Positions 42,492 to 52,435 are shown, counted from the stretch's first letter. The stretch: 64,000 nt of DNA from an unidentified eubacterium SCB49 (GCA_000170815.1 ABCO01000001.1:310001-374000), one strand, 5' to 3'. The notes: generated by a model from the sequence alone, not told the origin. Made by a program: numbers and translations.

Positions 42492-44618
42492 ATGCGCCTC
42501 TTATTTTTAATATTAATCCTTACATCTTTACAGGCTACTGCTCAAGTAGAACAAAAAAAAGATTCTCTTAATCCTGAGAGGTTAGAAGAAGTAGTGGTAA
42601 CGGGACAAATAAATCCGCAATCGGTATCAAAATCTGTTGTTGAGGTAAAAGTAATTTCGAGAAAAGATATCGAGCGCCAGGCGGGTAATACGCTTGCAGA
42701 TGTATTAAATACAACATTAAATTTAAATATTACCCCAAACACTTCTACGGGTAAAAGTGGCGTGAGTTTATTTGGTTTAGATAGTCAGTACTTTAAAGTG
42801 TTGATAGACAATATACCTGTTATTAATGAAGAAGGTGTAGGTAATAATACAGACCTCACGTTAATTAATCTAGATGACATTGAGCGTATTGAGATTGTAG
42901 AAGGGGCAATGGGAGTGCAATATGGTGCAAATGCAGTTTCTGGAATCATAAATATTATAACAAAAAAGTCCTCCCGCAACGATTGGGAGTTCACTGTTTA
43001 TTCTCAAGAAGAGACTATTGGTGATGAGTATGAATGGTTTGATAAAGGCCGTCATATCCAATCGTTGAAGGTGGGGCACAATCTAACAGAAGAAATGTAC
43101 GCTAATGTAGTGTATACACGTAATGACTTTGCAGGTTTTTTTAATGATAAGCAAGGTGAAAACTACGTGATAAACGATGGTTTAAGAGGGCATGAATGGT
43201 TGCCTAAACTACAACAAAATGCTAAAGGGCTGGTGTCTTATACTAAACAGAACTTAAACTTGTTTTATCGTTTTGATTATCTAAATGAAACTATTGATCG
43301 TTTTTCTGAAAATGTAGATTTAAATGAAAACGCTGCTACTGGAACAATAAATCCTACTGCTTTAGATGAAATTTATACCAACAATCGTTTTTATCATCAT
43401 TTAAATGGATCTGGAACTTTATTTAATAAAATAGGGTATAATGTGTCAGTATCTTACCAAAAACAAACCAAAGATTTAGAGCGTTATACATATCGTATTC
43501 AGAGTCAAGAAAAAGAAAACATTGAGGCTGGTGAATACCAAAGTAGAAGTGCTTTGTTTTCTAGAGGAACCTTTAGTAATATTATAAATACAAGCAAGGC
43601 TAATTTGCAATTAGGATATGAATTAACTGCAGAAAAAGGCTCGGGGTCTTCTGTTGCTATTGTGATAAACCCTGGTAGTGATGCAGTGACTCAAGAACTC
43701 AATAATTATGATTTTTTTGCAGCTTCAGAATTACAGCTTACAAAACGTTTTTCGCTACGTCCGGGTGTTAGAGCTTCTTTCAGTAACTTATTTGAAACTC
43801 AATATATAGGGTCACTTAGTGCAAAACAAACCTTGGGTGAAGATTGGGAATTGCGTGCCATTTTAGGTTCGGCAAATAGAACTCCTAATTATAACGAACT
43901 GTACACTTATTTTGTAGATGTAAATCATAACGTACAAGGAAACGGAAATCTAAATCCGGAAAAGGGAGTCTCTGCTTTTTTACATCTCAAGAAGAAAAGT
44001 ACCCTTGGTGATGGCGCTATTCGATTAAAAAATAAATTAAGTTTTAATTATTTAAACTTAACAGATCGTATAGAGTTAATCATTGTAAATCAAAGTCCTT
44101 TAGAGTATCAGTATAATAATATTGACCGATTTAAAGCGCTAGGGGTGTTTTCTGAAAATGAAGTGTTTTACAAAAATTTTAAAGGTCAAATAGGAGCTTC
44201 GCTTCAAGGAATTTCAAAGGTACTTGATAGTAGAACACAGGCAAATGAAGATTATTTGTTTAACCTACAGTTAAATTCTAACGTTTCTTATACCCTACCA
44301 GAATGGAAGACCACTTTTTCTCTATTCTTTAAATACCTAGGAAAACAACAGCAGTTTGTTGAAAAAACAAACGATCAAGGAGAACAAGAGTTTGTCGCTG
44401 GCGAAACCGACCCTTATAGCTGGATGGATGCTACCGTTAACAAGTCGTTTTTTGACGGTGCTTTTACGACCACTTTAGGTTGCCGTAATCTTTTTGATGT
44501 TACACAAGTTGATACAACCGCTTTTGAAGGAGGTGCGCACGATGGTGATCCTGCTCAAATTTCATTAGGCTATGGTCGTTCTTATTTTTTAAAGCTCACT
44601 TATAATTTATCTATATAA
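42492..44618 (+). CDS. TonB-dependent outer-membrane receptor, probably for haem or a ferric chelate
   Basis: 708 aa from the ATG at 42492; a TTG eight codons upstream overlaps the promoter. Signal peptide (LLFLILILTSLQATAQ), plug domain starting at VVVTGQ and continuing through DIERIEIVEGAMGVQYGANAVSGIINIITKK, then a 22-strand barrel to a C-terminal aromatic strand (YFLKLTYNLSI). At about residues 460-490 the strand-loop NRTPNYNELY...GNGNLNPEKG resembles the FRAP/NPNL region of haem receptors. There is no N-terminal carbon-peptidase-like domain. First gene of an eight-gene operon; the next gene starts 2 bases after its stop. Confidence 0.92.
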   Translation: MRLLFLILILTSLQATAQVEQKKDSLNPERLEEVVVTGQINPQSVSKSVVEVKVISRKDIERQAGNTLADVLNTTLNLNITPNTSTGKSGVSLFGLDSQYFKVLIDNIPVINEEGVGNNTDLTLINLDDIERIEIVEGAMGVQYGANAVSGIINIITKKSSRNDWEFTVYSQEETIGDEYEWFDKGRHIQSLKVGHNLTEEMYANVVYTRNDFAGFFNDKQGENYVINDGLRGHEWLPKLQQNAKGLVSYTKQNLNLFYRFDYLNETIDRFSENVDLNENAATGTINPTALDEIYTNNRFYHHLNGSGTLFNKIGYNVSVSYQKQTKDLERYTYRIQSQEKENIEAGEYQSRSALFSRGTFSNIINTSKANLQLGYELTAEKGSGSSVAIVINPGSDAVTQELNNYDFFAASELQLTKRFSLRPGVRASFSNLFETQYIGSLSAKQTLGEDWELRAILGSANRTPNYNELYTYFVDVNHNVQGNGNLNPEKGVSAFLHLKKKSTLGDGAIRLKNKLSFNYLNLTDRIELIIVNQSPLEYQYNNIDRFKALGVFSENEVFYKNFKGQIGASLQGISKVLDSRTQANEDYLFNLQLNSNVSYTLPEWKTTFSLFFKYLGKQQQFVEKTNDQGEQEFVAGETDPYSWMDATVNKSFFDGAFTTTLGCRNLFDVTQVDTTAFEGGAHDGDPAQISLGYGRSYFLKLTYNLSI

Positions 44619-44620
44619 TT

Positions 44621-46027
44621 ATGAAATTTTTCAAGTCAATATTATGTTTTGCTTTTATCACACTTACATTCGTTTCGTGTAGTGATGATGAAGATACTGC
44701 GCTAATGACAAATCCATTTGTGGTGGCTTTTTCAAGTCTTTCTGCAAATTTATCTGAAATAGAAAGCACTCAAGATATTCCTTTAGTCTATTCAGAAACG
44801 AGCACAGAAACAGGTAGTGTTACATTTTTAGTAGAAGCTTCAAATGCGGTTTATGGAACAGATTTTACTACAAACCCTCCTGTGTTAGATAATAATTTGG
44901 TACTCCCTATTTCACCAGGTGAAAATGGAAATACAATTGTCTTTACTAAGTTGAACCCTAATTTAGACGAAACGGTAGAAATCACTTTTAGCATTGTAGA
45001 AACAGATTATTCTAATGCTGTAATTCAAGGAAACTCCACTTTTACACTTAACAGTACAGCTTCTTTAGGAAGAGGATTTGAACCAACCGTAGGAGGACCT
45101 AATCAGCCTAATCAAGTGTATATTGATTTGAGCGCAGAAGATCAAGTTGTGGTCCAAAGAGATGCTTGGGACTTAGGTTTTTATGGAGGATCAGATTTTA
45201 GAGTAGGTATTAATGGGTCAATCTATATGGCAGCTGCACAACTTGAAAGCACCAATATAGATGCTGTTACAGAAGCAGATGTTGCAGATTTACAAGAGCA
45301 AGTTGCGGTAGGTACTTTTGATCCCGCTAATGAGGCGTATATAGATCATCCAGATGGCGATATTAATAAAACAGCTATGGATGTAATAAATGTAACTGAA
45401 GGAGAGAATAAAGTGTATTTAGTAAATCTTGGTTATCAAGTAGGGGTTGAAACTCCAGAGCCAGGTAGTGTTGCTGTAGCAGGCGAAAAAAGAGGTTGGA
45501 AAAAAATACGTGTATTACGTCAAGACAATGGTTATTTGCTACAATACGCTAACTTAAATGACACTTCGCATCAAGAAGTATTTATTGAAAAAGACGCAAA
45601 TTATAATTTCAGTTTTTTCAGTTTTAATACAAATAATACACTTTTAGTAGAGCCACAAGCAGAAAAATGGGATCTTAATTTTACTGTGTTTACTAATGTT
45701 ATCGAAGATGCAGGTTCTTATGGTTTTTCAGATGGAGTGTTACATAATCGCAAAGGAGGAGTAACCGCTTATGCAGTTAGTACAGAAGATATTCCGTATG
45801 ATGATTTTAACTTCGGAAATATCAACAATTCAAACTTTCAGCTAGATCAACGTGCTATTGGTAGTACTTGGAGAAATGTGATAAATGAAGATAAAGTCTT
45901 AATCGATACCATTTATTATATCATCAAAGACCCCAATGGTAACAACTACAAATTAAAATTCACAGCCCTTCTTGATGATAGTGGTGCGCGTGGTTTTCCA
46001 GAATTTAAATACAATCTTTTACAATAA
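44621..46027 (+). CDS. HmuY family haem-binding-like lipoprotein
   Basis: 468 aa. Lipobox FVSC with C20, followed by SDDED, an acidic signal for surface export in Bacteroidota. After an N-terminal Ig-like region (about 30-150), the C-terminal part has HmuY features: QVYIDLSAEDQVVVQRDAWDLGFYGG, AEKWDLNFTVFTNV and the ending YKLKFTALLDDSGARGFPEF. HmuY of Porphyromonas captures haem at the surface and passes it to the receptor HmuR. The haem ligands cannot be told from sequence, and other iron ligands are possible. Confidence 0.85.
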   Translation: MKFFKSILCFAFITLTFVSCSDDEDTALMTNPFVVAFSSLSANLSEIESTQDIPLVYSETSTETGSVTFLVEASNAVYGTDFTTNPPVLDNNLVLPISPGENGNTIVFTKLNPNLDETVEITFSIVETDYSNAVIQGNSTFTLNSTASLGRGFEPTVGGPNQPNQVYIDLSAEDQVVVQRDAWDLGFYGGSDFRVGINGSIYMAAAQLESTNIDAVTEADVADLQEQVAVGTFDPANEAYIDHPDGDINKTAMDVINVTEGENKVYLVNLGYQVGVETPEPGSVAVAGEKRGWKKIRVLRQDNGYLLQYANLNDTSHQEVFIEKDANYNFSFFSFNTNNTLLVEPQAEKWDLNFTVFTNVIEDAGSYGFSDGVLHNRKGGVTAYAVSTEDIPYDDFNFGNINNSNFQLDQRAIGSTWRNVINEDKVLIDTIYYIIKDPNGNNYKLKFTALLDDSGARGFPEFKYNLLQ

Positions 46028-46060
46028 AACAATAAGTTAACAACTACAAAATAGCATACA

Positions 46061-47296
46061 ATGAAAAAAATAATACTATCGGCAGTTTTACTAGCCACAA
46101 CAATTATTAATGCTCAAGAAGCTGTTACTGTTTCTATGGGAGCAGGGTATACAGATGAGGTATATGTAGATTTATCTAATCAGACTACAAACAGCTATGA
46201 AGCTGCAAACTGGGATATTGCTTTTCTACGTGAGAATCCGCAAGATATGGGGATAAGAGTAAATGACGGAGTGGGTATTCAGGTGTTTGAAGTAGCTAAT
46301 GATCCATCAGCATTTGATACCGTAGATGTGGCTAATGAAGCGAGTTGGAATCCTCTTTATAATGATGATACTAACTGGGATAATGGTGCTTTTATGCAAG
46401 GGTCTGCAACCTATGGATGGGGAGAATATAACCCTGTAACTCACGTGGTAGAAGGTTCAGTAGTTTTTGTGCTTAAATATGCTGATGGAACATACGTTAA
46501 GTTTATCAATGAAGCGTATGCTGCAGGCTACACTTTTAGGTTTGCAACTTGGTCAGGCACAGCCTGGGTAAATGAAACAACTCAAACTGTTTCTAACGAT
46601 GATAACCCAGACACGAGGTACAATTATTTTTCTCTAATTAATAACGAAGCTGTTATTGCAGAGCCGGCTATTGATGCTTGGGATTTTGTTTTTAGAAAAT
46701 ATACTACGTTTTTAGATCCTCCAGGACAATATTATCCGGTAACAGGAGCATTACATAACCCAAACGTTACGGTTGCTCAAAATGATGAAACTGCTGGAGC
46801 TGGAGACCCAAATACCTTAGATTATCTTGAAGAGATAAACACAATTGGTTATGACTGGAAAACATTTGGCGGAACAGGTTATGATGTAAATAGTGACGTT
46901 GCTTATTACGTGAAAAAATCTGAAAGCACGGTGTTTAGAGTTGTATTTACAGAGTTTGAAGGATCTTCAACAGGAAATATTACATTTAACTTAGAAAATG
47001 TTTCAGACCTTTTAGGTTTTGAGAGTGTAACAGAGCAAGTTTCTTTTGGTATGTATCCAAACCCAACAGCAGATGGGCAAGTTACCATTGTATTTGAAAA
47101 TAATACAACTGTTTTAGAGGATAACGTAGTAAAGATTTATGCAATGGATGGTTCTCAAGTATTCGCTACTTCAGTAACAAACAACAATGGTTTTTACAAT
47201 AAAACGCTAGATGTTTCTATATTGCAAAGTGGTGTTTACATGGTTGCTTTTCAGTCTGGACCAGCTACAATCACAAAAAAATTAATCATAAAATAA
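46061..47296 (+). CDS. HmuY-like secreted protein with T9SS sorting domain
   Basis: 411 aa. Signal peptide (LLATTIINAQ). The body repeats the HmuY layout: DEVYVDLSNQTTNSYEAANWDIAF at the start and AIDAWDFVFRKYTTFLD in the middle, then FRVVFTEFEGSSTGNITFN. From about residue 330 a type A C-terminal sorting domain begins at FGMYPNPTADGQVTIVF and ends with ATITKKLIIK. So this second HmuY-type protein should reach the surface through type IX secretion, not by a lipid anchor. 33 bases after the first HmuY gene. Confidence 0.8.
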   Translation: MKKIILSAVLLATTIINAQEAVTVSMGAGYTDEVYVDLSNQTTNSYEAANWDIAFLRENPQDMGIRVNDGVGIQVFEVANDPSAFDTVDVANEASWNPLYNDDTNWDNGAFMQGSATYGWGEYNPVTHVVEGSVVFVLKYADGTYVKFINEAYAAGYTFRFATWSGTAWVNETTQTVSNDDNPDTRYNYFSLINNEAVIAEPAIDAWDFVFRKYTTFLDPPGQYYPVTGALHNPNVTVAQNDETAGAGDPNTLDYLEEINTIGYDWKTFGGTGYDVNSDVAYYVKKSESTVFRVVFTEFEGSSTGNITFNLENVSDLLGFESVTEQVSFGMYPNPTADGQVTIVFENNTTVLEDNVVKIYAMDGSQVFATSVTNNNGFYNKTLDVSILQSGVYMVAFQSGPATITKKLIIK

Positions 47297-47303
47297 TATT
47301 GTT

Positions 47304-48218
47304 ATGAGAAAGATAATTCTTACAATTTTTACTTTTGCTTTTGTGTTTACAACAATAGCTCAGAATAAGAAACAAAAACAAGACGCAGAAGCGATAAAAA
47401 AAATGTGTGGTTGTTACGAAGTAACGTTTAATTTTGCAGAGACGTTTAATTATAGTCAAGATTCTCTTTACCTGCCTTCAAAAACTAAAATTGCAACAGG
47501 ATTAGAGTGGGCACAAATAGTGGGAGATGAATCAAATGATGATAAAATACAAATACAGCATTTGTTACAAGTAGGTAATCCTGCAGAGCCAATGATTATT
47601 AAGCACTGGCGTCAAGATTGGTTGTTTGAAAACACAGATTTGTACACGTATAATGCAGATAATGAGTGGACATTTGTACAGAAGTCTAAGAAAGATGTAA
47701 AAGGACAATGGACACAAAAAGTATTTCAAGTAGATGATAGCCCTCGTTATGAAGGTACTGCTACTTGGGTACACGTAGATGGTAGAAGTTACTGGGAAAA
47801 TACAACTCCAGCTCCTTTACCTAGACGTGAATACACCCAGCGTAGCGATTATAATTTAACTATGAGAACGAACCGTCATGAAATCACAGATTTTGGATGG
47901 GTTCACGATCAAGATAATGAGAAGATTGTTCGCGAAAAAGGTGCAGAAGATATCCTACTAGCAAAAGAAAAAGGATATAATACCTATGTAAAAGTAGATG
48001 ATAGTCGTTGTGCGGCTGCTGCAAGTTGGTGGAAAGATCACACTAACAAATGGAGTGTAGTACGTGCAAAATGGGATGAGGTATATGCTAGAAATCAAGA
48101 TTTAAATCTTGAACAAAAAGTAAAAAATAAAGTGCTATATAAGTATCTATTTGATGATGAGATCACTGAAGAAGCACAGATTAATCCGGTAATAGAATCT
48201 TTTATTAAAAAGCCATAA
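47304..48218 (+). CDS. DUF6607 family exported protein
   Basis: 304 aa with a signal peptide (TIFTFAFVFTTIAQ). The start of the mature part, KKMCGCYEVTFNFAETF, and the body (HWRQDWLF, WTFVQKSKKDVKGQWTQKVF, ASWWKDHTNKWSVVRAKWDEVYARN) fit DUF6607. It is rich in Trp. Function unknown. The steady linkage to the HmuY genes (7-base gap before, 1-base gap after) makes a periplasmic or outer-membrane role in the iron/haem operon likely. Confidence 0.8.
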   Translation: MRKIILTIFTFAFVFTTIAQNKKQKQDAEAIKKMCGCYEVTFNFAETFNYSQDSLYLPSKTKIATGLEWAQIVGDESNDDKIQIQHLLQVGNPAEPMIIKHWRQDWLFENTDLYTYNADNEWTFVQKSKKDVKGQWTQKVFQVDDSPRYEGTATWVHVDGRSYWENTTPAPLPRREYTQRSDYNLTMRTNRHEITDFGWVHDQDNEKIVREKGAEDILLAKEKGYNTYVKVDDSRCAAAASWWKDHTNKWSVVRAKWDEVYARNQDLNLEQKVKNKVLYKYLFDDEITEEAQINPVIESFIKKP

Positions 48219-48219
48219 T

Positions 48220-49707
48220 ATGTTAAAACAAGTAGTAGTAAGTCTATTTCTAATCCTTGGTGTTTCTTCGGGAATATCAGCTCAAGAAAACACTTTTTTA
48301 TCTAGAAGTTTCTGGAAATCTAACCCATCTGTTGCTCAATTACAAGAGCTTGTAAAACAAGGGAATGATCCAGCGGCATTAACAAATAATGGTTTTGATG
48401 GTGTAGTTTATGCAATATTGTCTAATGTTAATGATGATGCTATTAAATATCTATTAGCACAAGAGGGTAATGGTGTAGATAAACGTACTCACGATAGTCG
48501 TACCTATCTTTTTTGGGCAGCGTATAAGGGTAGGGTTGCTGTTATGCAGCACTTGTTTGACAATGGAGCTTCTTTTGATGTAAAAGATAGTAAAGGAAAT
48601 ACGCCTGTAACCTTTACAGCTAGTGCTGGTGAAAAGAGTCAGGAAGTTTATGATCTTTTTGAAAAACAAGGTGTTGTTTTAAAAGATGAGGTAAATAAAT
48701 ATGGTGTAAACGCTTTATTGCTTATTGCTCCTTTTTTAGAAAACGAAGCAGAATTAAACTATTTCTTAAACAAAGGTTTTACACTAGAAACTCTTGACCC
48801 TTTAAGAAACAATATTTTTAATTACGCTACTAAAAATGGAAACATTGACTTTTTGAATTTATTAATTAAAAAAGGAATTGATCCTAAAAAAGTGAATACT
48901 GAAGGCGGTAATGCAATGTTATACGCAAGCTTAGGTACTCGTAACACTCAAAATAAGTTAGAAACATATCAGTTTTTAGAATCTTTAGGTGTTCCTGTAA
49001 ATGTAGTGGGAGACAACGGAAAAAATCCATTACACACCATAGCTGCTAAAAACAAAAACGTAGCGGTTTCTGAGTACTTTATTAAAAATGGAGTAGATGT
49101 AAGTCTAAAAGATAAAGAGGGTAATTTTCCCTTCGGAAATGCTTCACATAGCAATACACTAGAAGTTGTAAAAACATTATTTGCTCAAGTTAAAGATGTC
49201 AATCTAAAAGATGGTGAAGGGCGTTCTGCACTTGCATTAGCAGTAGCAAGTAATGATGCCAATGTGGTTAAATTTCTTTTAGATAATGGTGCAGCTATAG
49301 ATACAAAAGATAATGAAGGTAATACCTTGGCCTATTTTTTGTTTAATGAAAGAAAAGATAAATTGTTTTCTGAAAAATTAGAATTGCTAAAAGAATACAA
49401 CCTTAATTTTAAGGAAATTCAAGGTGGAGCAAATACACTGGCACATATTGCGGTTCAGAAAAATAATCTGTCTCTATTAAAACAAGCTTTAGCTTTTGGT
49501 GTAGATCCTAATGCAGTTAACGATGAAGGGTATACTGCTTTGCATATTTCGGCAATGAAAGCAAAAGACGATGCGATTTTAAAATACCTTGTTAGTAAAG
49601 GAGCGAATACAAGCATCAAAACAGATTTTGATGAGTCTGTGCTAGACCTTGCAAGTGAGAATGAATTGCTTCAAAAAAACAATGTAGAACTAAACTTTCT
49701 TAAATAA
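48220..49707 (+). CDS. Exported ankyrin-repeat protein
   Basis: 495 aa. Signal peptide (VVVSLFLILGVSSGISAQ), then a solenoid of about 11-12 ankyrin repeats, such as RTHDSRTYLFWAAYKGRVAVMQHLFDNGA, DGEGRSALALAVASNDANVVKFLLDNGA and DEGYTALHISAMKAKDDAILKYLVSKGA. It should be periplasmic; ankyrin repeats bind other proteins. In this operon it could hold together the receptor, HmuY-type proteins and the reductase. That role is inference. Separated from both neighbours by one base. Confidence 0.85.
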   Translation: MLKQVVVSLFLILGVSSGISAQENTFLSRSFWKSNPSVAQLQELVKQGNDPAALTNNGFDGVVYAILSNVNDDAIKYLLAQEGNGVDKRTHDSRTYLFWAAYKGRVAVMQHLFDNGASFDVKDSKGNTPVTFTASAGEKSQEVYDLFEKQGVVLKDEVNKYGVNALLLIAPFLENEAELNYFLNKGFTLETLDPLRNNIFNYATKNGNIDFLNLLIKKGIDPKKVNTEGGNAMLYASLGTRNTQNKLETYQFLESLGVPVNVVGDNGKNPLHTIAAKNKNVAVSEYFIKNGVDVSLKDKEGNFPFGNASHSNTLEVVKTLFAQVKDVNLKDGEGRSALALAVASNDANVVKFLLDNGAAIDTKDNEGNTLAYFLFNERKDKLFSEKLELLKEYNLNFKEIQGGANTLAHIAVQKNNLSLLKQALAFGVDPNAVNDEGYTALHISAMKAKDDAILKYLVSKGANTSIKTDFDESVLDLASENELLQKNNVELNFLK

Positions 49708-49708
49708 T

Positions 49709-50197
49709 ATGTCTCGATTAATTAAACTAATTTCTTTTTCTGCTTTTGCCATTTTAATGTTAGTTGCTTTTGAGCAGCCTGTCGAAAAAACGAATGTGAA
49801 ATGTATGATTCAAATGACAAATTATACAGGCGAAGGTGCTTACGTGATCATTTCTTTAATAAACCCAGAAGGTGAATATGAAGAAACATTATACGTGCAA
49901 GGAAAAGATACAGAGTGGTATAGTGAAATATCTGAATGGTGGAGTTTTTACGGCAAACGTCGTATGAATATTGACGCAATTGCTGGCGAAACCATTGCTG
50001 GTGGAGAACGTACAATAAGCGTTATAAAAATTCCAACAGAAAAAATAGATAAGGGCTACAGCGTTCGTTTTGAAACCTCTGTCGAAGATAAAGAATATCA
50101 CGTAAAAGATATTGAATTTGAGCTTACTACGGCTAGTTTAAAAAGTAAAACTGAAGGAACTGGTTTTATAAGGTATGTGCGTATGATGCCTCAATAA
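49709..50197 (+). CDS. DUF2271 domain protein
   Basis: 162 aa. Hydrophobic N-terminus (LISFSAFAILMLVAFEQP) that acts as a signal peptide or anchor. The body YVIISLINPEGEYEETLYVQGKDTEWYSEISEWWSFYG and ETIAGGERTISVIKI fits DUF2271, a small beta-rich periplasmic family usually found next to PepSY membrane proteins in iron-related loci. Here it directly precedes the PepSY fusion gene, 10 bases away, so it is probably its periplasmic partner. Confidence 0.85.
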   Translation: MSRLIKLISFSAFAILMLVAFEQPVEKTNVKCMIQMTNYTGEGAYVIISLINPEGEYEETLYVQGKDTEWYSEISEWWSFYGKRRMNIDAIAGETIAGGERTISVIKIPTEKIDKGYSVRFETSVEDKEYHVKDIEFELTTASLKSKTEGTGFIRYVRMMPQ

Positions 50198-50207
50198 TAA
50201 AATTTTA

Positions 50208-52424
50208 ATGATAGGCTCTCTATGGCGGTATAGCCACTTTTTATTAGCACTTATTTCTGCGTTATTTCTTGTTGTTGCAGCTGTTACGGGAACAATTTTA
50301 GCCGTAGAGCCCGTGTCTCTGGCTGCACAACCTTATCATGTAACAGCTTTAGACAATGTGCCGCTTTCTCAAACGGTTATAGCGTTAAAAGAGCAGTATA
50401 GTGAGGTGCTTGATTTAGAGGTTACTCCAGAGCATTTTGTAAAAGCATCTGTTTTTACTGAAGAAGGCGATAGTGAGACCATCTTTATACATCCAACAAC
50501 CGCCCAAAAATTAGGCGAAGTAACAGGGCAATCTCCCTTTTTTAGTTTTGTAACTAATGTGCACAGGTCTTTGTTTTTAAAAAGCATAGGGCGTGCTTTT
50601 GTAGGGATTGCTTCCTTTTTACTTTGTTTTATTGCGGTTACAGGTGTTTTTTTGTTGGCCCAACGTCAAGGTGGGTTTAAAAACTGGTTTGTAAAAGTAA
50701 GAGAAAGTGATTTCGGACAACGCTATCACGTGATTTTGGGTAGATGGTTTTTGGTTCCTCTTGTTGTAGTTGCTGCAACGGGTGTTTTTCTTTCAGCAGA
50801 AAAGTTTTCTTTATTACCAGAACCTACAACAACGCAAGGATTAGTAGAGCCTGCTTCGGAAATAGGCAACGAAAAGCCCATTGACAGTTCTTTATTATTT
50901 CAGAATATAACATTAGATGAGGTCAGGAAAGTGTCTTTTCCTTTTTCTGATGATCCTGAAGATTATTATCAATTAGAGCTCAGAGAAAGTGAGTTGTTAA
51001 TACAACAGCACACAGGGCAAGTGATGAGCGAAGTGCCTTATCCGTTTGTTAAGGTGGCTTCATTGTGGAGTACAAAGTGGCATACAGGACAAGGTAATGT
51101 GTTGTGGTCTATTATATTATTGCTGGCAAGTTTAAGCTTGTTATTTTTTATTTTTTCAGGATTTTATATGAGTATTAAAAAACGTAAAAAGGCAGCGTCA
51201 CTTATACAAAAGTGCACAAAAGATGAGGCTGAATATATAGTACTCGTAGGATCTGAGTCTGGAAATACTCACGTAGTTGCAAAAGCATTTTCTGAAGCTT
51301 TAATAGATGAGGGCAAAAAAGTGTTTTTAAGCACTTTAAATGAATACAGCACGTATGCGAATGCAAGCCATTTAATTGTGTTTACAGCCACTTATGGTGA
51401 TGGTGACGCACCTACAAATGCTCGAAAATTTGAAGGGTTGTTAAAATCGATAGTCCCTATTAATAACTTAAAATTTGCGGTAGTTGGTTTTGGGTCAATT
51501 ACATACCCAAGGTATTGTCTGTATGCAGTAAAAGTAGATGCTTTACTCCATGCACACAATGGTTTTACACCTATTTTGCCTATTGTAAAAATTAATAACC
51601 AGTCTGATGTTGCCTTTTATGATTGGTTAAAAAAATGGAACGAATCTGCTGGTCTATCTCTTAAAGTAACTTTACCTGTTAAAGATAAAAAAAACTTAAA
51701 AGAGTATTCGTTTGAAGTGATAGAAAGAACAGACTTAAACATAGATAATACCTTTATTTTAAAATTAAAGGTGCTAGATAAACTATCGTTTTCATCTGGA
51801 GATTTATTAGCAGTGATACCACCTAATAGTGATACCGCTCGAAAATATTCTATTGCAAAGGTAGATGGTGCTATTTTATTGAGTGTAAAGAAGCATAACA
51901 AAGGCTTATGTTCGGAGTATTTTTCTTTGTTAAAATCGGGTGATACTATTTTGGCAAGCATAGAGAAAAACGAGTCTTTTCATTTACCTGAAGACGCTCC
52001 TTCTGTCTATGCGATTGCAAATGGTACGGGTATCGCACCTTTTTTAGGAATGCTTTCTCAAAACAAAGAGCAACCTTTTCATTTACTTTGGGGAGCTCGT
52101 GGAGAAGATTCTTTTACCTTATATAAATCCTATCTAGATAAAAAATTGCGTTTAGCAAATGTAAAAAGCATAACAGAACCTGTTAAAACTTTTGAGATAG
52201 CATTCTCTCAAAAAAGAAATAAAAATTATGTGCAAGATCTCTTATTAAAAGATCGTGAGCGTGTAGCTCGTAAGCTAAACGACGGCTGTGTTTTTATGAT
52301 TTGTGGTTCTATGGTAATGCAGCAGGCTGTTTTAGAGGTCTTAGAAGAAATAACAAAAACAGAACTACAACAACCATTAAGTCATTTTGAAAGCAAAGGA
52401 CAATTATTAATGGATTGTTATTAA
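50208..52424 (+). CDS. PepSY membrane domain fused to flavodoxin and ferredoxin-NADP reductase modules
   Basis: 738 aa. N-terminal PepSY_TM part with four membrane segments (about 9-30, 125-148, 175-198, 298-320) and candidate haem His residues in RYSHF, VHRSLF, QRYHVILGRW and KWHTGQG. Then a flavodoxin domain (IVLVGSESGNTHVVAKAF; TATYGDGDAP, about 342-480) and an FNR-like unit: FAD site RKYSIAK, NADP site GTGIAPFLGML, WGARGEDSF and CGSMVMQQAV. This is a self-contained chain from NADPH through FAD/FMN to membrane haem. FoxB/PiuB-type PepSY proteins reduce ferric chelates in the periplasm. A ferric or haem-iron reductase is the best guess. Confidence 0.88.
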   Translation: MIGSLWRYSHFLLALISALFLVVAAVTGTILAVEPVSLAAQPYHVTALDNVPLSQTVIALKEQYSEVLDLEVTPEHFVKASVFTEEGDSETIFIHPTTAQKLGEVTGQSPFFSFVTNVHRSLFLKSIGRAFVGIASFLLCFIAVTGVFLLAQRQGGFKNWFVKVRESDFGQRYHVILGRWFLVPLVVVAATGVFLSAEKFSLLPEPTTTQGLVEPASEIGNEKPIDSSLLFQNITLDEVRKVSFPFSDDPEDYYQLELRESELLIQQHTGQVMSEVPYPFVKVASLWSTKWHTGQGNVLWSIILLLASLSLLFFIFSGFYMSIKKRKKAASLIQKCTKDEAEYIVLVGSESGNTHVVAKAFSEALIDEGKKVFLSTLNEYSTYANASHLIVFTATYGDGDAPTNARKFEGLLKSIVPINNLKFAVVGFGSITYPRYCLYAVKVDALLHAHNGFTPILPIVKINNQSDVAFYDWLKKWNESAGLSLKVTLPVKDKKNLKEYSFEVIERTDLNIDNTFILKLKVLDKLSFSSGDLLAVIPPNSDTARKYSIAKVDGAILLSVKKHNKGLCSEYFSLLKSGDTILASIEKNESFHLPEDAPSVYAIANGTGIAPFLGMLSQNKEQPFHLLWGARGEDSFTLYKSYLDKKLRLANVKSITEPVKTFEIAFSQKRNKNYVQDLLLKDRERVARKLNDGCVFMICGSMVMQQAVLEVLEEITKTELQQPLSHFESKGQLLMDCY

Positions 52425-52435
52425 ATGGTTTTTCA

